Shown here: positions 42,440 through 51,828 of the stretch, piece by piece
Numbering within the stretch: position 1 is the first letter of the stretch
How the letters are laid out: each line of letters starts with the position of its first letter
Notes under the pieces: generated by a model
Seen by the model: only the letters and a program-made list of their open reading frames with translations
What the model was told of the DNA's origin: nothing
Database searches by the model: none
Position numbers and translations under genes: made by a program
Assembly (NCBI GenBank): GCA_949068525.1
Contig: CARTIQ010000002.1
Span: 124,001 to 188,000, forward strand
Origin: an uncultured Eubacteriales bacterium
Lineage (GTDB): Bacteria; Bacillota; Clostridia; Oscillospirales; Acutalibacteraceae
DNA: 64,000 nt
Direction of reading: 5' to 3'

Positions 42440-42595
42440 AACAGCTCACCAACCCTTAGTATACCATTTTTTTTCGCAATTAACAAGAAGCATTTTGCAA
42501 AAACAGGAATTTAAATTTACAGCAAAAATTTTGTTAAAAGGGATCGTGGAGGGCAAAATACTATTAAAACAATTAAAAATGGAGGTATGATGGCG

Positions 42596-42784
42596 ATGAA
42601 CATGAATGAAGGTAAAAAAAGTTGCGCAATGAAGAGCTTTTTGTGCGGAGTTTTTTGGGGAATGGCTACAGGATGGCTTTTATTCAGCTATATGCAAAAT
42701 CCAAAGAAGATGAAACGTAAGGCTATGAAGTGCACGAACGCGGTGGAGGACCTTCTGGACAACGTGCATTACATTTTTAGGTGA
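42596..42784 (+). CDS. Small single-pass membrane protein (YtxH-like)
   Basis: This 62-residue protein has a hydrophobic segment (about 14-33: CGVFWGMATGWLLFSYM), a basic stretch (KKMKRKAMK) and a helical end. Four in-frame ATGs follow GGAGG; ATG 42596 has the best spacing (10 bases). Small YtxH-type proteins are stress-linked in Firmicutes, but the family match here is weak. Confidence 0.6.
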   Translation: MNMNEGKKSCAMKSFLCGVFWGMATGWLLFSYMQNPKKMKRKAMKCTNAVEDLLDNVHYIFR

Positions 42785-42993
42785 TAAAACAAGTTTGTGA
42801 ATTTATGCATGCTGAGTAGATTATCATGAAAAATTTGCTCAGTATGCATTATAATGCCGAATTCAGAATTTTTTGTAAAATTTTTTGACGTTTTACCCAA
42901 CAAAAACAAAATGTGTGATAAACTAAAACATAATATAGCAAAAAACGGGGGAAATTCCCGTTGGTTTACATAAATTGTAAAGGTGATTATCGC

Positions 42994-44610
42994 ATGGCAA
43001 AAAGGATTTTTTTGTTTTTTTTCTGCGCAACGCTGATTATGACGAGTTTTTCGGGTTGCCAAAAAAATAAGAATTCGCCCGAAAATCAGGTAATAAAATA
43101 TAACCTAGAGAGCGAGCCGCGCACGCTGGACCCGCAGGTCTGTAGCGATTACGCCGCCAACATCGTCATTATGAATATTTTTGAAGGCCTGGTCAGGCTC
43201 GATGAATCCGGGAACACAACGCCAGGAGTCGCGAAGTCATGGGATGTCTCGGCCGATGGCATGACGTATACATTCCACTTGCGAGAGGATGCGGCTTGGT
43301 CGGACAAAGCTAAAACGCCCGTAACAGCACAGGATTTCGTGTTTGGACTTCAGCGTGCACTCGATAAATACACGAATTCGCCCAAAGCATATACGCTTTA
43401 TTGTATAAAAAATGCGCGCAAGATCAATATAGAAGGTGCCCCAGCGGATTCTCTAGGGGTTTCCGCTCCAGATTTGCACACGGTGGGCATCGAACTTGAA
43501 TACCCAATGGAGAACTTTCTCTATCTGCTCGCTACAGCGCCAACCATGCCCTGCAATAAGGCCTTCTTCGAAGGTGCCAACGGGCAATACGGACTGGAGC
43601 CAGCCACAATTATCAGTAATGGCGCCTTTAAGGTCAAACTGAGGTACGGCTGGAATCACTACAACAGCCTGAGTTTGGTAAAAAACGAGAATTATATTGG
43701 TGCAAATGTCCCTGTGCCGGCAGGGGTAGACTTTACTATCGGAAAAGACCTTACTAACGCAGTAAGTTTGATTACTACATCTGCGATAGATGCAGCGTTG
43801 ATGCCGTCAGAGGATCAAGTAACAGAGGCTAAGCGCAAGAATCTGGCGACGGAAGCTTTTAAGGATACGCTGTGGGGCATTACGTTTAATACACAGGACA
43901 CTCTATTTGCCAATTTAAGCGTCCGGTTGGGATTCCTAAAGGCTCTAAATCGAGAGCATATCTTGTCAACAATCCCAGAAAACTGCGTGGTTACCGAGAG
44001 TCTAGTGCCAGATGGACTTATCATTAATGGGCAAGAATACCGAAGTATCGCGGGTAAATGCCCAAGCCTGATTGCAGACCCAAAGGCCAAAAGCCATTTT
44101 GACACCGGTTTACAACAGTTAAAGCTAAAGATTCTGCCAAAGGTTACAATCTTATGTCCTGAAAACCCTAGTGTAAAGGCGATTATGAGTAACGTAATAG
44201 AGAACCTAAATTGTAACCTGGACTTTTATTTTAACATGGAGCCAGTTCCAGAGGATATTTTGAAGTCTAGAGTAGCTTCAATGAGCCATCAAGTGGCTTT
44301 AGTGCCGATTTCGGTCGAAAGCCCGTTTGCGCTCGACTTTCTAAATACGTTTAAGTCTGAAAACAGTAAGAATATCGCGAATTTAAATAGCCCAGAGTAC
44401 GATAAACTTATTAATATTACGGTATCAGCTAATGCTAAGGATGCTTGCAAGCCGATTGTGGCGGCAGAAAAATACCTTGTCGAAAATGCCGTTTTTTACC
44501 CAATGTACATGCAAAGTAGATTTTTCGCATGGTCGAATAAGGTAAAAGGGCTGATTTTCCACAACTACGGCCAAGGTGTAGACTTCTTTTTTGCAACAAA
44601 AAGGAAATAG
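42994..44610 (+). CDS. Peptide-type ABC transporter substrate-binding lipoprotein (OppA-like)
   Basis: This 538-residue protein has a lipoprotein signal peptide ending in FSGC (lipid-modified Cys at about residue 22). It then has the SBP_bac_5 opening IKYNLESEPRTLDPQVCSDYAANIV and FEGLVRLDESGNTTPGVAKSWDVSADGMTYTFHLRE-type pattern. No permease or ATPase genes are adjacent, so it is an orphan receptor that may serve a transporter elsewhere. ATG 42994 follows AAAGGTG. Confidence 0.88.
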   Translation: MAKRIFLFFFCATLIMTSFSGCQKNKNSPENQVIKYNLESEPRTLDPQVCSDYAANIVIMNIFEGLVRLDESGNTTPGVAKSWDVSADGMTYTFHLREDAAWSDKAKTPVTAQDFVFGLQRALDKYTNSPKAYTLYCIKNARKINIEGAPADSLGVSAPDLHTVGIELEYPMENFLYLLATAPTMPCNKAFFEGANGQYGLEPATIISNGAFKVKLRYGWNHYNSLSLVKNENYIGANVPVPAGVDFTIGKDLTNAVSLITTSAIDAALMPSEDQVTEAKRKNLATEAFKDTLWGITFNTQDTLFANLSVRLGFLKALNREHILSTIPENCVVTESLVPDGLIINGQEYRSIAGKCPSLIADPKAKSHFDTGLQQLKLKILPKVTILCPENPSVKAIMSNVIENLNCNLDFYFNMEPVPEDILKSRVASMSHQVALVPISVESPFALDFLNTFKSENSKNIANLNSPEYDKLINITVSANAKDACKPIVAAEKYLVENAVFYPMYMQSRFFAWSNKVKGLIFHNYGQGVDFFFATKRK

Positions 44611-44621
44611 CGGGACTTTTG

Positions 44622-44656
44622 ACAAAAATAAAGCGGTGCACTATACCGCACACCGC
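44622..44656 (-). terminator. Terminator for the minus-strand histidine phosphatase gene
   Basis: GCGGTG (44633-44638) pairs with CACCGC (44651-44656). On the minus strand the stem is followed by TTTATTTTT. Confidence 0.65.
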
Positions 44657-44674
44657 CATTGTAAGGGGATATAC

Positions 44675-45382
44675 CTAATTGATGTTTTTAGAAACCTCAT
44701 CAGATTCAGAAGCGCCGCCAACCAAGTCAACGATATACGTTGATTCCTCATCGTTTTCGTGGACCAAATCATAGGGAACCTTAGAGGAAACCTCAACAAC
44801 CTTTTGACGCATCCACAAGCTGGGCATAATCCGCACCGAATAGCCGTATCCGTTGTTAACGTCCCAGTCTATAAACTTAGCGCGCGGCACACCAAAGGTC
44901 GCAAGGATAGTCATGATCACGCCACCATGCACAACAAGTGCTGCGTCTTTGATGTCGCCTTTAACGACGGTCTCAACAAGCCTTCCAAAGGCAGAAGTAA
45001 CGCGAGATTTAAAATCTGACAATCTTTCTCCGCCCTTGGGGCAGACTGATTCAGAATTTTTTAACCACTGCAAAAAATTTTTATCTGCCTTGAGTTCTTC
45101 CGGCGTTTTGCCTTCCCACTCGCCCAAGTTGCATTCAGCAAAATCCTTGTCGATAATAAGATCATCGTGCTCGGGATATAGAATTTTCGCAGTGTGACGG
45201 CATCTCACGAGAGGGCTGCAAAAAATCTTGTCAACAGTGGGGTAAGTGGCCTCGCCTTTTAATTTGTTTAGCCTCGCAATGCCTTCTGTAGACAAATCCA
45301 CATCGGTAGAACCAGCGTATCGACCGTTCAAGTTTGCGTCGGTTAGCCCGTGCCGAATTAAATGTACCCGAAAACTCTTCAT
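44675..45382 (-). CDS. Histidine phosphatase family protein (phosphoglycerate mutase-like)
   Basis: This 235-residue protein has the catalytic LIRHGLTDANLNGRYAG at the N-terminus, CSPLVRCRHTA, NLGEWEGKT and the second His in VVHGGVIM. It could be a cobalamin-type (CobC) or broad-specificity phosphatase; no cobalamin genes are near. The last 40 residues are acidic and probably unstructured. Confidence 0.85.
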   Translation of the reverse strand: MKSFRVHLIRHGLTDANLNGRYAGSTDVDLSTEGIARLNKLKGEATYPTVDKIFCSPLVRCRHTAKILYPEHDDLIIDKDFAECNLGEWEGKTPEELKADKNFLQWLKNSESVCPKGGERLSDFKSRVTSAFGRLVETVVKGDIKDAALVVHGGVIMTILATFGVPRAKFIDWDVNNGYGYSVRIMPSLWMRQKVVEVSSKVPYDLVHENDEESTYIVDLVGGASESDEVSKNIN

Positions 45383-45423
45383 ATAAAATCTCCTTTTTTA
45401 GTACAAAAATTATGGAAACGGTC

Positions 45424-45452
45424 TTTACAAAATGTTTTTTATGGGATATAAT
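45424..45452 (+). promoter_or_regulatory. Sigma-A-type promoter for the XRE regulator at 45496
   Basis: TTTACA (45424-45429), a 17-bp spacer, then TATAAT (45447-45452), 43 bp upstream of the start codon. Confidence 0.65.
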
Positions 45453-45495
45453 TTACCAGTCGTAAAAAGTTTTGCTGCAGGAGGGCTAAGGTGTA

Positions 45496-46188
45496 ATGAA
45501 TAAGGACTTCTCTAGAATCATCACGCTTTTGAGGAAGGAAAAAGGATTGAGCCAAAAACAAGTGGCCACCGACCTTAACATCTCGCAAGCCTTGCTGTCA
45601 CATTACGAAAAGGGCATTCGTGAGTGCGGGCTGGATTTTGTGATAAAACTTTCGGATTATTATAATGTGTCGTGCGACTACTTGCTGGGGAAAACCCCAA
45701 ACAAAAGCGGCATGACGCTGAATCTAGAGGACATTCCGGATTCGTCGGAGAACAAAGACAATAAGTTTAGCGGCAGCGTGCTGCCAACTTTAAATAAAAA
45801 ACTGATAGTAAATTCCATAAGTATTATATTCGATCTGCTGGGTAAAAGCAAGAACAAAAGCTTAATTGGCGAGGTTTCGGGATATTTAATGATCTGCGTT
45901 TACAATGTTTTTAGGAATTTGTACTCGGCTAATGCCAAGAATCCGCAGGGCCTGTTTAAGATTCCGAACACGTCATACGAAGCATTGTGTAGCGCTTCTT
46001 TGAGCCTCTTGGAGTTAAGCATAAAACGGACGATAAAAAGCTCAGGCAAGAGTAAGGAAGATGCCGAGAGCCTAACAAAACTGCCGCTTTCGCCCGATAT
46101 CATCTCAAGAGAGTACCCACTGTATGCGGCGTCGTTGTATAATCTATTGCAAACGGGCGAAAATGCGATAAGTGCAAAGATAAAGTGA
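45496..46188 (+). CDS. XRE-family transcriptional regulator with C-terminal helical domain
   Basis: This 230-residue protein has an N-terminal helix-turn-helix (about 7-62: LLRKEKGLSQKQVATDLNIS, then ALLSHYEKGIRECGLDF). It ends with the YYNVSCDYLLG motif seen in many Clostridia repressors, followed by a helical domain of unknown ligand. It has its own promoter and is convergent with the flavoprotein gene. The target is unknown. Confidence 0.82.
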   Translation: MNKDFSRIITLLRKEKGLSQKQVATDLNISQALLSHYEKGIRECGLDFVIKLSDYYNVSCDYLLGKTPNKSGMTLNLEDIPDSSENKDNKFSGSVLPTLNKKLIVNSISIIFDLLGKSKNKSLIGEVSGYLMICVYNVFRNLYSANAKNPQGLFKIPNTSYEALCSASLSLLELSIKRTIKSSGKSKEDAESLTKLPLSPDIISREYPLYAASLYNLLQTGENAISAKIK

Positions 46189-46200
46189 GGGTAAACAGCC

Positions 46201-46743
46201 TTAGGTTCTATCTGTAGTAGGAGGAGACGCATCAGTATTGCTCACGAAGACGGACTTTATGAGCCTTGCGTTAATGAGCGTTAGAAAGAGTTGCAGTTGT
46301 TTTAAGAGTATTTCTTCGCAGTTTTGGTCATGGGCGCCGTATGTGGCCAATAATATGGCAGACTTTTGCTGTTTAAAGGGATTTTTTTTGAGGTGCACCT
46401 TCATGTTGAAGTAAAGCTGAGTTCTGTCGAAGATGGCTTTTAGCGGGGCAGGAAAGCTTAGGTTATATATGGGTGTTGCGATGATTATAAGCTCACAAGC
46501 GCGGATAGCAGCATCGATATCGGCAAAGTCTGCAGATATACAAGATTCCTGTGTTTTGCAAGAGCCACAATCTACACACGGTGCGACTTTTACCTTAAAG
46601 GCATCAATAAATGTAAACTCAAACTCGTTTTGCAGAGTAACAATAATTTCATCTAAAGCCTTTTTTGTGTGGCCGCTTTTGTGTGGGGAGCCATATAAAA
46701 TGAGTGCTTTTTTTTTGTCCAAATCAAATCCATCCAAAATCAA
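46201..46743 (-). CDS. NADPH-dependent FMN reductase/flavodoxin-fold protein with Cys cluster
   Basis: This 180-residue protein has a flavodoxin-like start (ALILYGSPHKSGHTKKALDEI, FMN phosphate loop), CVDCGSCKTQESC (possible metal or redox site) and ATPIYNLSFPAPLKAIFDR. The Cys motif and fold match iron-sulfur flavoproteins and related reductases of anaerobes. The physiological partner is unknown. Confidence 0.82.
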   Translation of the reverse strand: MILDGFDLDKKKALILYGSPHKSGHTKKALDEIIVTLQNEFEFTFIDAFKVKVAPCVDCGSCKTQESCISADFADIDAAIRACELIIIATPIYNLSFPAPLKAIFDRTQLYFNMKVHLKKNPFKQQKSAILLATYGAHDQNCEEILLKQLQLFLTLINARLIKSVFVSNTDASPPTTDRT

Positions 46744-46848
46744 TTTTTAAGTTAATTGTATTGCATTTTGGCGCGTTTGGCAACATCTTTAAAACTATGG
46801 ACAAGTAAAAAATATTTAAAATTTTTATTCATTTGCACCAACACGCTC

Positions 46849-46877
46849 TTGACAAATAGTAAAAATAAGCTCATAAT
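46849..46877 (+). promoter_or_regulatory. Distal sigma-A promoter of the V-ATPase operon
   Basis: TTGACA (46849-46854), a 17-bp spacer, then CATAAT (46872-46877). It has a consensus -35 box. Confidence 0.6.
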
Positions 46878-46927
46878 CAAACTAGATGTTGAAAATTGAG
46901 GTTTATTATATTTAATTTTTATGATTG

Positions 46928-46956
46928 TTGAAACTTCTTGTTTTAGGGAATATAAT
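46928..46956 (+). promoter_or_regulatory. Proximal sigma-A promoter of the V-ATPase operon
   Basis: TTGAAA (46928-46933), a 17-bp spacer, then TATAAT (46951-46956), 61 bp upstream of the first gene. Confidence 0.7.
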
Positions 46957-47017
46957 ATTGGTGGATGTTCTTTCGTGTTTCTTAGTTTAGCTAAGGCTTA
47001 GGAGGTGCGGCCAGGTC

Positions 47018-47329
47018 ATGAGAGATATGATCGCAAAGATAATCGAGATGGATAAAACCGCAAGGGATCTAACACAGCGAGCGCAGAAAGACAAAATTAA
47101 TCTTGAAAACGAGATTAAAACGAAGAAGAATGAGATCCGAAGCGAGTATTTGGAAAGAGCCAGAAAAAGATTAGCAATAAACGAAACAACCGAACGAAGA
47201 TTGGCAGAAGAACAAAAGACAAAAATAATATCGAATTGCAAGAATATATCTGAAGCGATGGACAAAGCTTACGAACAAAACTGCGGGATATGGGTAAATA
47301 GCATAGTCAAAAATGTTTTGGGAGATTGA
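47018..47329 (+). CDS. V-type ATPase peripheral-stalk coiled-coil subunit (G/H-like)
   Basis: This 103-residue, almost wholly helical protein is rich in K, E and R, with a long coiled coil (about 10-75). The first gene of bacterial V-ATPase operons often encodes such a stalk subunit that pairs with E. The stop overlaps the ORF of subunit C by 4 bp. Identification rests on position and coiled-coil character. Confidence 0.75.
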   Translation: MRDMIAKIIEMDKTARDLTQRAQKDKINLENEIKTKKNEIRSEYLERARKRLAINETTERRLAEEQKTKIISNCKNISEAMDKAYEQNCGIWVNSIVKNVLGD

Positions 47330-47334
47330 TTTTT

Positions 47335-48387
47335 ATGCTTTCTAAGTATGCTTCAAATGTTATTTCAGCAAAAGTTCGGGCTATGTATGGAGGCCGGGTT
47401 AGCACGCGGGATTATAATAATCTTATTGCTTGCAGAACGGTGAGCGATGTGGCGGTTTATTTAAAGAACCATACGCACTATCATGATGAACTTGCAAATG
47501 TGAACGAATTGGGAATAAACCGGAATCAGCTAGAGAACTTAATTCGCAAGAAATTGTTTCATGACTTAGAATCGCTTTGTAGGTATGAGATTTCTACCGG
47601 CAGTAGCTTAACAGAGTATACTATTGTGCGTACAGAGATTGAACAAATTATCCATAGTTTAATGTACTTGGCAGGCGGCAACGCGTACGGATATATTTAC
47701 TCTTTGCCGATGTTTTTTAATAAGAGGACAAAAATTAACTTGATGGGTTTAGTATCGGTAAAAAATTATGATGAGTTTTTGGGCGTTTTAAAGGGCTCGG
47801 CGTATGAACTCATGCTGGCTAAGCATCGGCCGGAGGAAGGGCAAGATTTAGATTTATCTGCAATAGAAAAAACGCTTTATGATTATCTTTATGGCAAGTT
47901 TTTTGACGCTATAAGAAAGAATACGCCTAAAAAAGTGCGGGCGGAGTTGTCGGAGACTTTGAGCGCTTATATTGACTACAGCAATTTTGTGAGGATAGTT
48001 CGGCTAAAGCGTAACGGAAGCAAGGTTAAGTCGGCAGTTTTAAATTATGGAACAATAAAAGACCGGTACATTTCGCAAATGTACAATGCCGAGAACGAAG
48101 AGCAAGTCTTTTCTATAATGGAACATACTAACCGAGGGAAAAAAATAAAAAATTATAAATATAATTATGTAGATGAGTTGCCAGATCGGGTGCTTTACAA
48201 TAAATGTAGAAGTAATATCAGATTTTCTATGCACCCGGCTGTAATAATGTTCTCTTACATCTTTCTTTTACAGATAGAAATTCAGAATCTGACGACGATA
48301 ATCGAGGGAGTTAGATATGAAGTTAATAAGAGTGAGTTAGAAAATTTGTTAATTTTAAAGGCTCAAAAGAGAGAGGATGTGGTGTAA
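47335..48387 (+). CDS. ntpC: V-type ATPase subunit C
   Basis: This 350-residue protein links the rotor shaft to the membrane ring, like subunit d in eukaryotic V-ATPase. It begins MLSKYASNVISAKVRAMYGGRVSTRDYNNLI, a typical V-ATPase C/AC39 N-terminus, and is mostly helical. ATG 47335 follows GGGAGA; a TTG at 47326 would add three residues. It overlaps the ORF of subunit I. Confidence 0.88.
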   Translation: MLSKYASNVISAKVRAMYGGRVSTRDYNNLIACRTVSDVAVYLKNHTHYHDELANVNELGINRNQLENLIRKKLFHDLESLCRYEISTGSSLTEYTIVRTEIEQIIHSLMYLAGGNAYGYIYSLPMFFNKRTKINLMGLVSVKNYDEFLGVLKGSAYELMLAKHRPEEGQDLDLSAIEKTLYDYLYGKFFDAIRKNTPKKVRAELSETLSAYIDYSNFVRIVRLKRNGSKVKSAVLNYGTIKDRYISQMYNAENEEQVFSIMEHTNRGKKIKNYKYNYVDELPDRVLYNKCRSNIRFSMHPAVIMFSYIFLLQIEIQNLTTIIEGVRYEVNKSELENLLILKAQKREDVV

Positions 48388-48388
48388 C

Positions 48389-50332
48389 GTGGCGGTTTCA
48401 TCAGTAAAGGTAGCGAGCATTATAGGGGTTTTGCCGGCGCTTGATGAAGTTATTAAGGTATGTGGAAAATCTGGAATTTTTCATCCGGACGACGCACTTT
48501 CTTTTTATTCTAAGAATAACAATTTTGTCCCGCTTTCGGAGGGTAACCCGTACAGCGAGCCACTTAGAAAGCTTAAGGATATGGTAAAAAGAGCGGGAAT
48601 GAAGCTGAAGCTGGTAGATATTGCTGACTTTGAAGTGAGCTTAAAAGAAATTAACGATTACGTTAATTATATAAATTATAAAATGGGATTATTACTCGAA
48701 AAAAAGCAGGATATTTTAAATCGTATAACGAAACATCAGAAGGCACAAGAAAACATAGGTCACTTTATTGGGTTAGATTTAAATTTGGCAGAGATTTTTG
48801 CCTGCAAATATATAAAGGTACGGTTTGGCAAGTTGCCAAAAGAGAGCTTTGAAAAGCTGAATGCTAGCGGAGAAGACCCGTATATGCTGTTTTTTCCTTG
48901 CACAGTGGATGAAAAGGCGTGCTGGGGAGTATATTTTGCGCCTTTGGAGAATATTGCCGAGGTGGATAGAAAGTTTGCAGGGCTCTATTTTGAGCGGATG
49001 TGGCTTAACCAAATTAGTGGAACGCCCGAAACAGAGCTAGAGATCATAAAGGGACTGATTTCAGATACTAACGCGGAGCTAGAAAATATAAATAGGAAGA
49101 TAGAGAGCTTTTGGAAGACGCAAAAGGACCAGTGTTTGAGGTTTTATACGAAGCTTGAAGAGATGAATACTTACTTTACGATCAAGAATTATGTCTCAAA
49201 GTATAACGAAAGCTTCATTTTGGTGGGTTGGATCCCGCAGGAAGAAGAGGAGAATTTTGCGCACCAGCTGAGTGACGTTTATGGCATAGAGTTTTCGATT
49301 GAGCGGGCCGACAACGAGGAAAAGCACTCGCCGCCAGTAAAGCTAAAGAATAATCGATTCTCGCGGCCGTTTGAGTCATTTGTTGAAATGTACGGGCTAC
49401 CAAGCTATAATGAAATTGACCCGACAGTGATTGTGTCGGTGCTGTATACGTTGCTGTTTGGCATCATGTTTGGCGACTTTGGGCAGGGGATTGTCCTTTC
49501 GGCTGTGGGCGCGGTTATGTGGCGGCTAAAAAAGATGATGCTTGGGCGGATTTTGATTCGGTGCGGATTTGCAGCATCGGTGTTTGGGCTGATATATGGG
49601 GCGGTATTTGGGTTAGAACACGTGCTGGATCCGATGTACAAGGTGTTGTTCAACCTAGATGAAAAGCCGGTTGACGTGCTGGAGCCCAAAACGGTCATGA
49701 CAATCATCATTTTGGCAGTAATTTTGGGAGCTGGAATAATAATTTTATCAATGATTTTGAACATATACTCATCGCTGCGACGAAGAAATTACGAGAATGC
49801 ACTGTTTGGGCAAAATGGCGTTGCGGGGCTGATTTTCTATGGCTCATTGGTGGCGTCCGGAGGGACAATGGCGCAGGGAGTGAATGTGGTGTCGCTGCCG
49901 TACGTTTTGGGGCTAATGGTATTGCCGGTCGTGCTGATTTTCTTTAAAGAGCCGCTGGGGAAATTGCTGAGTAGGGCGCCGGACTGGAAGCCGAAAAAAT
50001 GGGGCGAATACATGGTACAAAACGGATTCGAGCTATTTGAGATTATGCTAAGTTACGTCACAAATACGATGTCATTTTTGCGAGTTGGCGCGTATGTTTT
50101 GGTGCACGCTGGGATGATGATGGTTGTCTTCACCATCGCGCAGATAATGCCGGGTGGCGTTGTGGGATACACGCTAATGGCTGTGTTTGGAAACGTGTTT
50201 GTCATAGCGCTGGAGGGCCTTTTGGTTGGCATACAAGTGCTAAGGCTTAACTTTTATGAATTATTTAGCCGATTTTTTGAAGGACAGGGTCGGCCATTTG
50301 CGCCGATTCGAGTGTCCGAAGAAAATTTATAA
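48389..50332 (+). CDS. ntpI: V-type ATPase subunit I (membrane stator, a-subunit)
   Basis: This 647-residue protein has an N-terminal soluble half of about 330 residues with coiled coils and a C-terminal membrane half. The membrane half has the family motif NEIDPTVIVSVLYTLLFGIMFGDFGQG and RVGAYVLVHAGMMMVVF. It carries the proton or sodium half-channels. GTG 48389 gives the family-like start MAVSSVKVASIIGVL; the ATG at 48377 overlaps the subunit C end. Confidence 0.92.
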   Translation: MAVSSVKVASIIGVLPALDEVIKVCGKSGIFHPDDALSFYSKNNNFVPLSEGNPYSEPLRKLKDMVKRAGMKLKLVDIADFEVSLKEINDYVNYINYKMGLLLEKKQDILNRITKHQKAQENIGHFIGLDLNLAEIFACKYIKVRFGKLPKESFEKLNASGEDPYMLFFPCTVDEKACWGVYFAPLENIAEVDRKFAGLYFERMWLNQISGTPETELEIIKGLISDTNAELENINRKIESFWKTQKDQCLRFYTKLEEMNTYFTIKNYVSKYNESFILVGWIPQEEEENFAHQLSDVYGIEFSIERADNEEKHSPPVKLKNNRFSRPFESFVEMYGLPSYNEIDPTVIVSVLYTLLFGIMFGDFGQGIVLSAVGAVMWRLKKMMLGRILIRCGFAASVFGLIYGAVFGLEHVLDPMYKVLFNLDEKPVDVLEPKTVMTIIILAVILGAGIIILSMILNIYSSLRRRNYENALFGQNGVAGLIFYGSLVASGGTMAQGVNVVSLPYVLGLMVLPVVLIFFKEPLGKLLSRAPDWKPKKWGEYMVQNGFELFEIMLSYVTNTMSFLRVGAYVLVHAGMMMVVFTIAQIMPGGVVGYTLMAVFGNVFVIALEGLLVGIQVLRLNFYELFSRFFEGQGRPFAPIRVSEENL

Positions 50333-50367
50333 ATATCAAAATATTTAAGATTGCGGAGGAAATTATA

Positions 50368-50817
50368 ATGAGTGCTGTGTCGATTTTTGTAACTTTTGTG
50401 GGCTTGTTGGTGGTTTCGTTGGGAATGTGCACGTACGCCGTAAAAAGGGGTATGAAACCAGCTAAGGCGGTGGTTATCCAGATGTGCTCGTTTGTAATGC
50501 TGTTTATGCTCTCGCTGGGTGCTACCGTTGTTATGGCGGACGATGGTGCGGTAGCTAGCGCAGCGGAATCAAGCGCAGTGGTGACTCAGGCGGAGCAGGG
50601 TAAGACGGACAAAGAGTGGGACTCGATGGCAATGGCGCTGGTAATGGGTCTTGCATGTATCGGTAGCGGAATTGCGGTTGCGGCAGCGGCTCCTGCAGCT
50701 ATTGGCGCGGTTTCGGAGGACCCAAAAGCATTCGGAAAGGCCATTGTGTTTGTGGGATTGGCCGAGGGTGTTTCTATATTTGGCTTGCTCATTGCTATAT
50801 TCATTAAGTTCGTTTAA
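50368..50817 (+). CDS. ntpK: V-type ATPase proteolipid subunit K (c-ring)
   Basis: This 149-residue protein has an N-terminal hydrophobic hairpin (about 5-56), an acidic/polar loop of about 35 residues, and then the c-ring hairpin (about 90-147). The ion-binding Glu is in VGLAEGVSIFG. Only the second hairpin carries an acidic site. Clostridial V-type K subunits commonly show this form. The inner helix lacks an obvious Gln for a sodium site, so the ion (proton or sodium) is unresolved. Confidence 0.88.
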   Translation: MSAVSIFVTFVGLLVVSLGMCTYAVKRGMKPAKAVVIQMCSFVMLFMLSLGATVVMADDGAVASAAESSAVVTQAEQGKTDKEWDSMAMALVMGLACIGSGIAVAAAAPAAIGAVSEDPKAFGKAIVFVGLAEGVSIFGLLIAIFIKFV

Positions 50818-50861
50818 CCTGAGAGGCTAGATCTGGCTTGTGCCGGGGGAGAGTGCTTGTT

Positions 50862-51170
50862 GTGAAGTTTCATCTTATCAGCGACAATAAGGATACCCTT
50901 GTTGGGATGCGCCTGGTTGGGATCCCAGGGGTTGTTGTGCATAAAGAGGACGAGATAAAAAACGCAATAAATGAGGCGCTAAAGGATGAAGATATCGCGG
51001 TGGTGCTGATTACGGAGAACTTGGTGAAGATTTGCAGAGAGTTCATTTATGACATTAAACTGAACCATTCGCGGCCGCTGATTGTGGAGATCCCAGATCG
51101 GCATGGCAACGGCAGAGCCAAGGACTCTATAACGAAATATGTGCGAGATGCAATAGGAATTAAAATCTGA
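50862..51170 (+). CDS. ntpF: V-type ATPase subunit F
   Basis: This 102-residue protein begins MKFHLISDNKDTLVGMRLVGIPGVVV, with later IAVVLITENLVKICREFI and LIVEIPDRHG, the subunit F alpha/beta fold that sits on the central shaft. GTG 50862 follows GGGGGAG. It precedes subunit E in the operon. Confidence 0.88.
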   Translation: MKFHLISDNKDTLVGMRLVGIPGVVVHKEDEIKNAINEALKDEDIAVVLITENLVKICREFIYDIKLNHSRPLIVEIPDRHGNGRAKDSITKYVRDAIGIKI

Positions 51171-51207
51171 TTTTGGGGAGATTCCCTGTCCGTAGGGGTG
51201 ACGAAGA

Positions 51208-51801
51208 ATGCGAGACATAAGTAAAACCAGCAACTTTTTGAAGGCTATAAACAAGTATGCGGCTGAGCAGCGCAAAAAGATAAAGACGAGTGCCGAAGAG
51301 TTCCGAAAATATGAGCTGCAAAAGGCGGAGGCAGAGGTTTTGCGGGATGCATATTTTTTGATTCAGAACGAGATGGCACAGATGAAGCGGAACGTTGCGA
51401 GCGAAGTCTCTAAGCTGGAATTTGAAGAGCGAAAAAAGCTTTTTACCAAGCGGCAGACCATCGTGGATGATGTGTTTAAAAAGGCAAAGGAAAAGCTTTT
51501 GGAGTTTGCGAATTCGCCAGATTATGTCGACGTTTTAAAGAGGTACGCGGTTTCTATTTCTAAGGTGCTAAAAAAATCCGGAACGACCTTGTACATCAGT
51601 CGGCGAGACGAGGGATATTCCGATGATATCCGAGAGGCTTACGGCAAAATCTGCAGGGTAGAAGTGAGCAATAAGATAAAGATCGGCGGTATATTGGCAG
51701 TTAACAAGGCCATGTCGCTGGTTGTGGACGAGACGATTGACGCAAAGTTAGAGGATCAGAAAAAGTGGTTTGCAGAGAACTCAAAGCTGAACATATTTTA
51801 G
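51208..51801 (+). CDS. ntpE: V-type ATPase subunit E
   Basis: This 197-residue protein has a long helical N-terminal half (about 15-110) and a globular C-terminus with NKIKIGGILAVNKAMSLVVDETIDAKLE, a conserved subunit E feature. It pairs with the coiled-coil subunit as peripheral stalk. It lies 27 bp before subunit A. Confidence 0.88.
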   Translation: MRDISKTSNFLKAINKYAAEQRKKIKTSAEEFRKYELQKAEAEVLRDAYFLIQNEMAQMKRNVASEVSKLEFEERKKLFTKRQTIVDDVFKKAKEKLLEFANSPDYVDVLKRYAVSISKVLKKSGTTLYISRRDEGYSDDIREAYGKICRVEVSNKIKIGGILAVNKAMSLVVDETIDAKLEDQKKWFAENSKLNIF

Positions 51802-51828
51802 CGCTGAGCGTGGTGGAGATGTGTTTTT

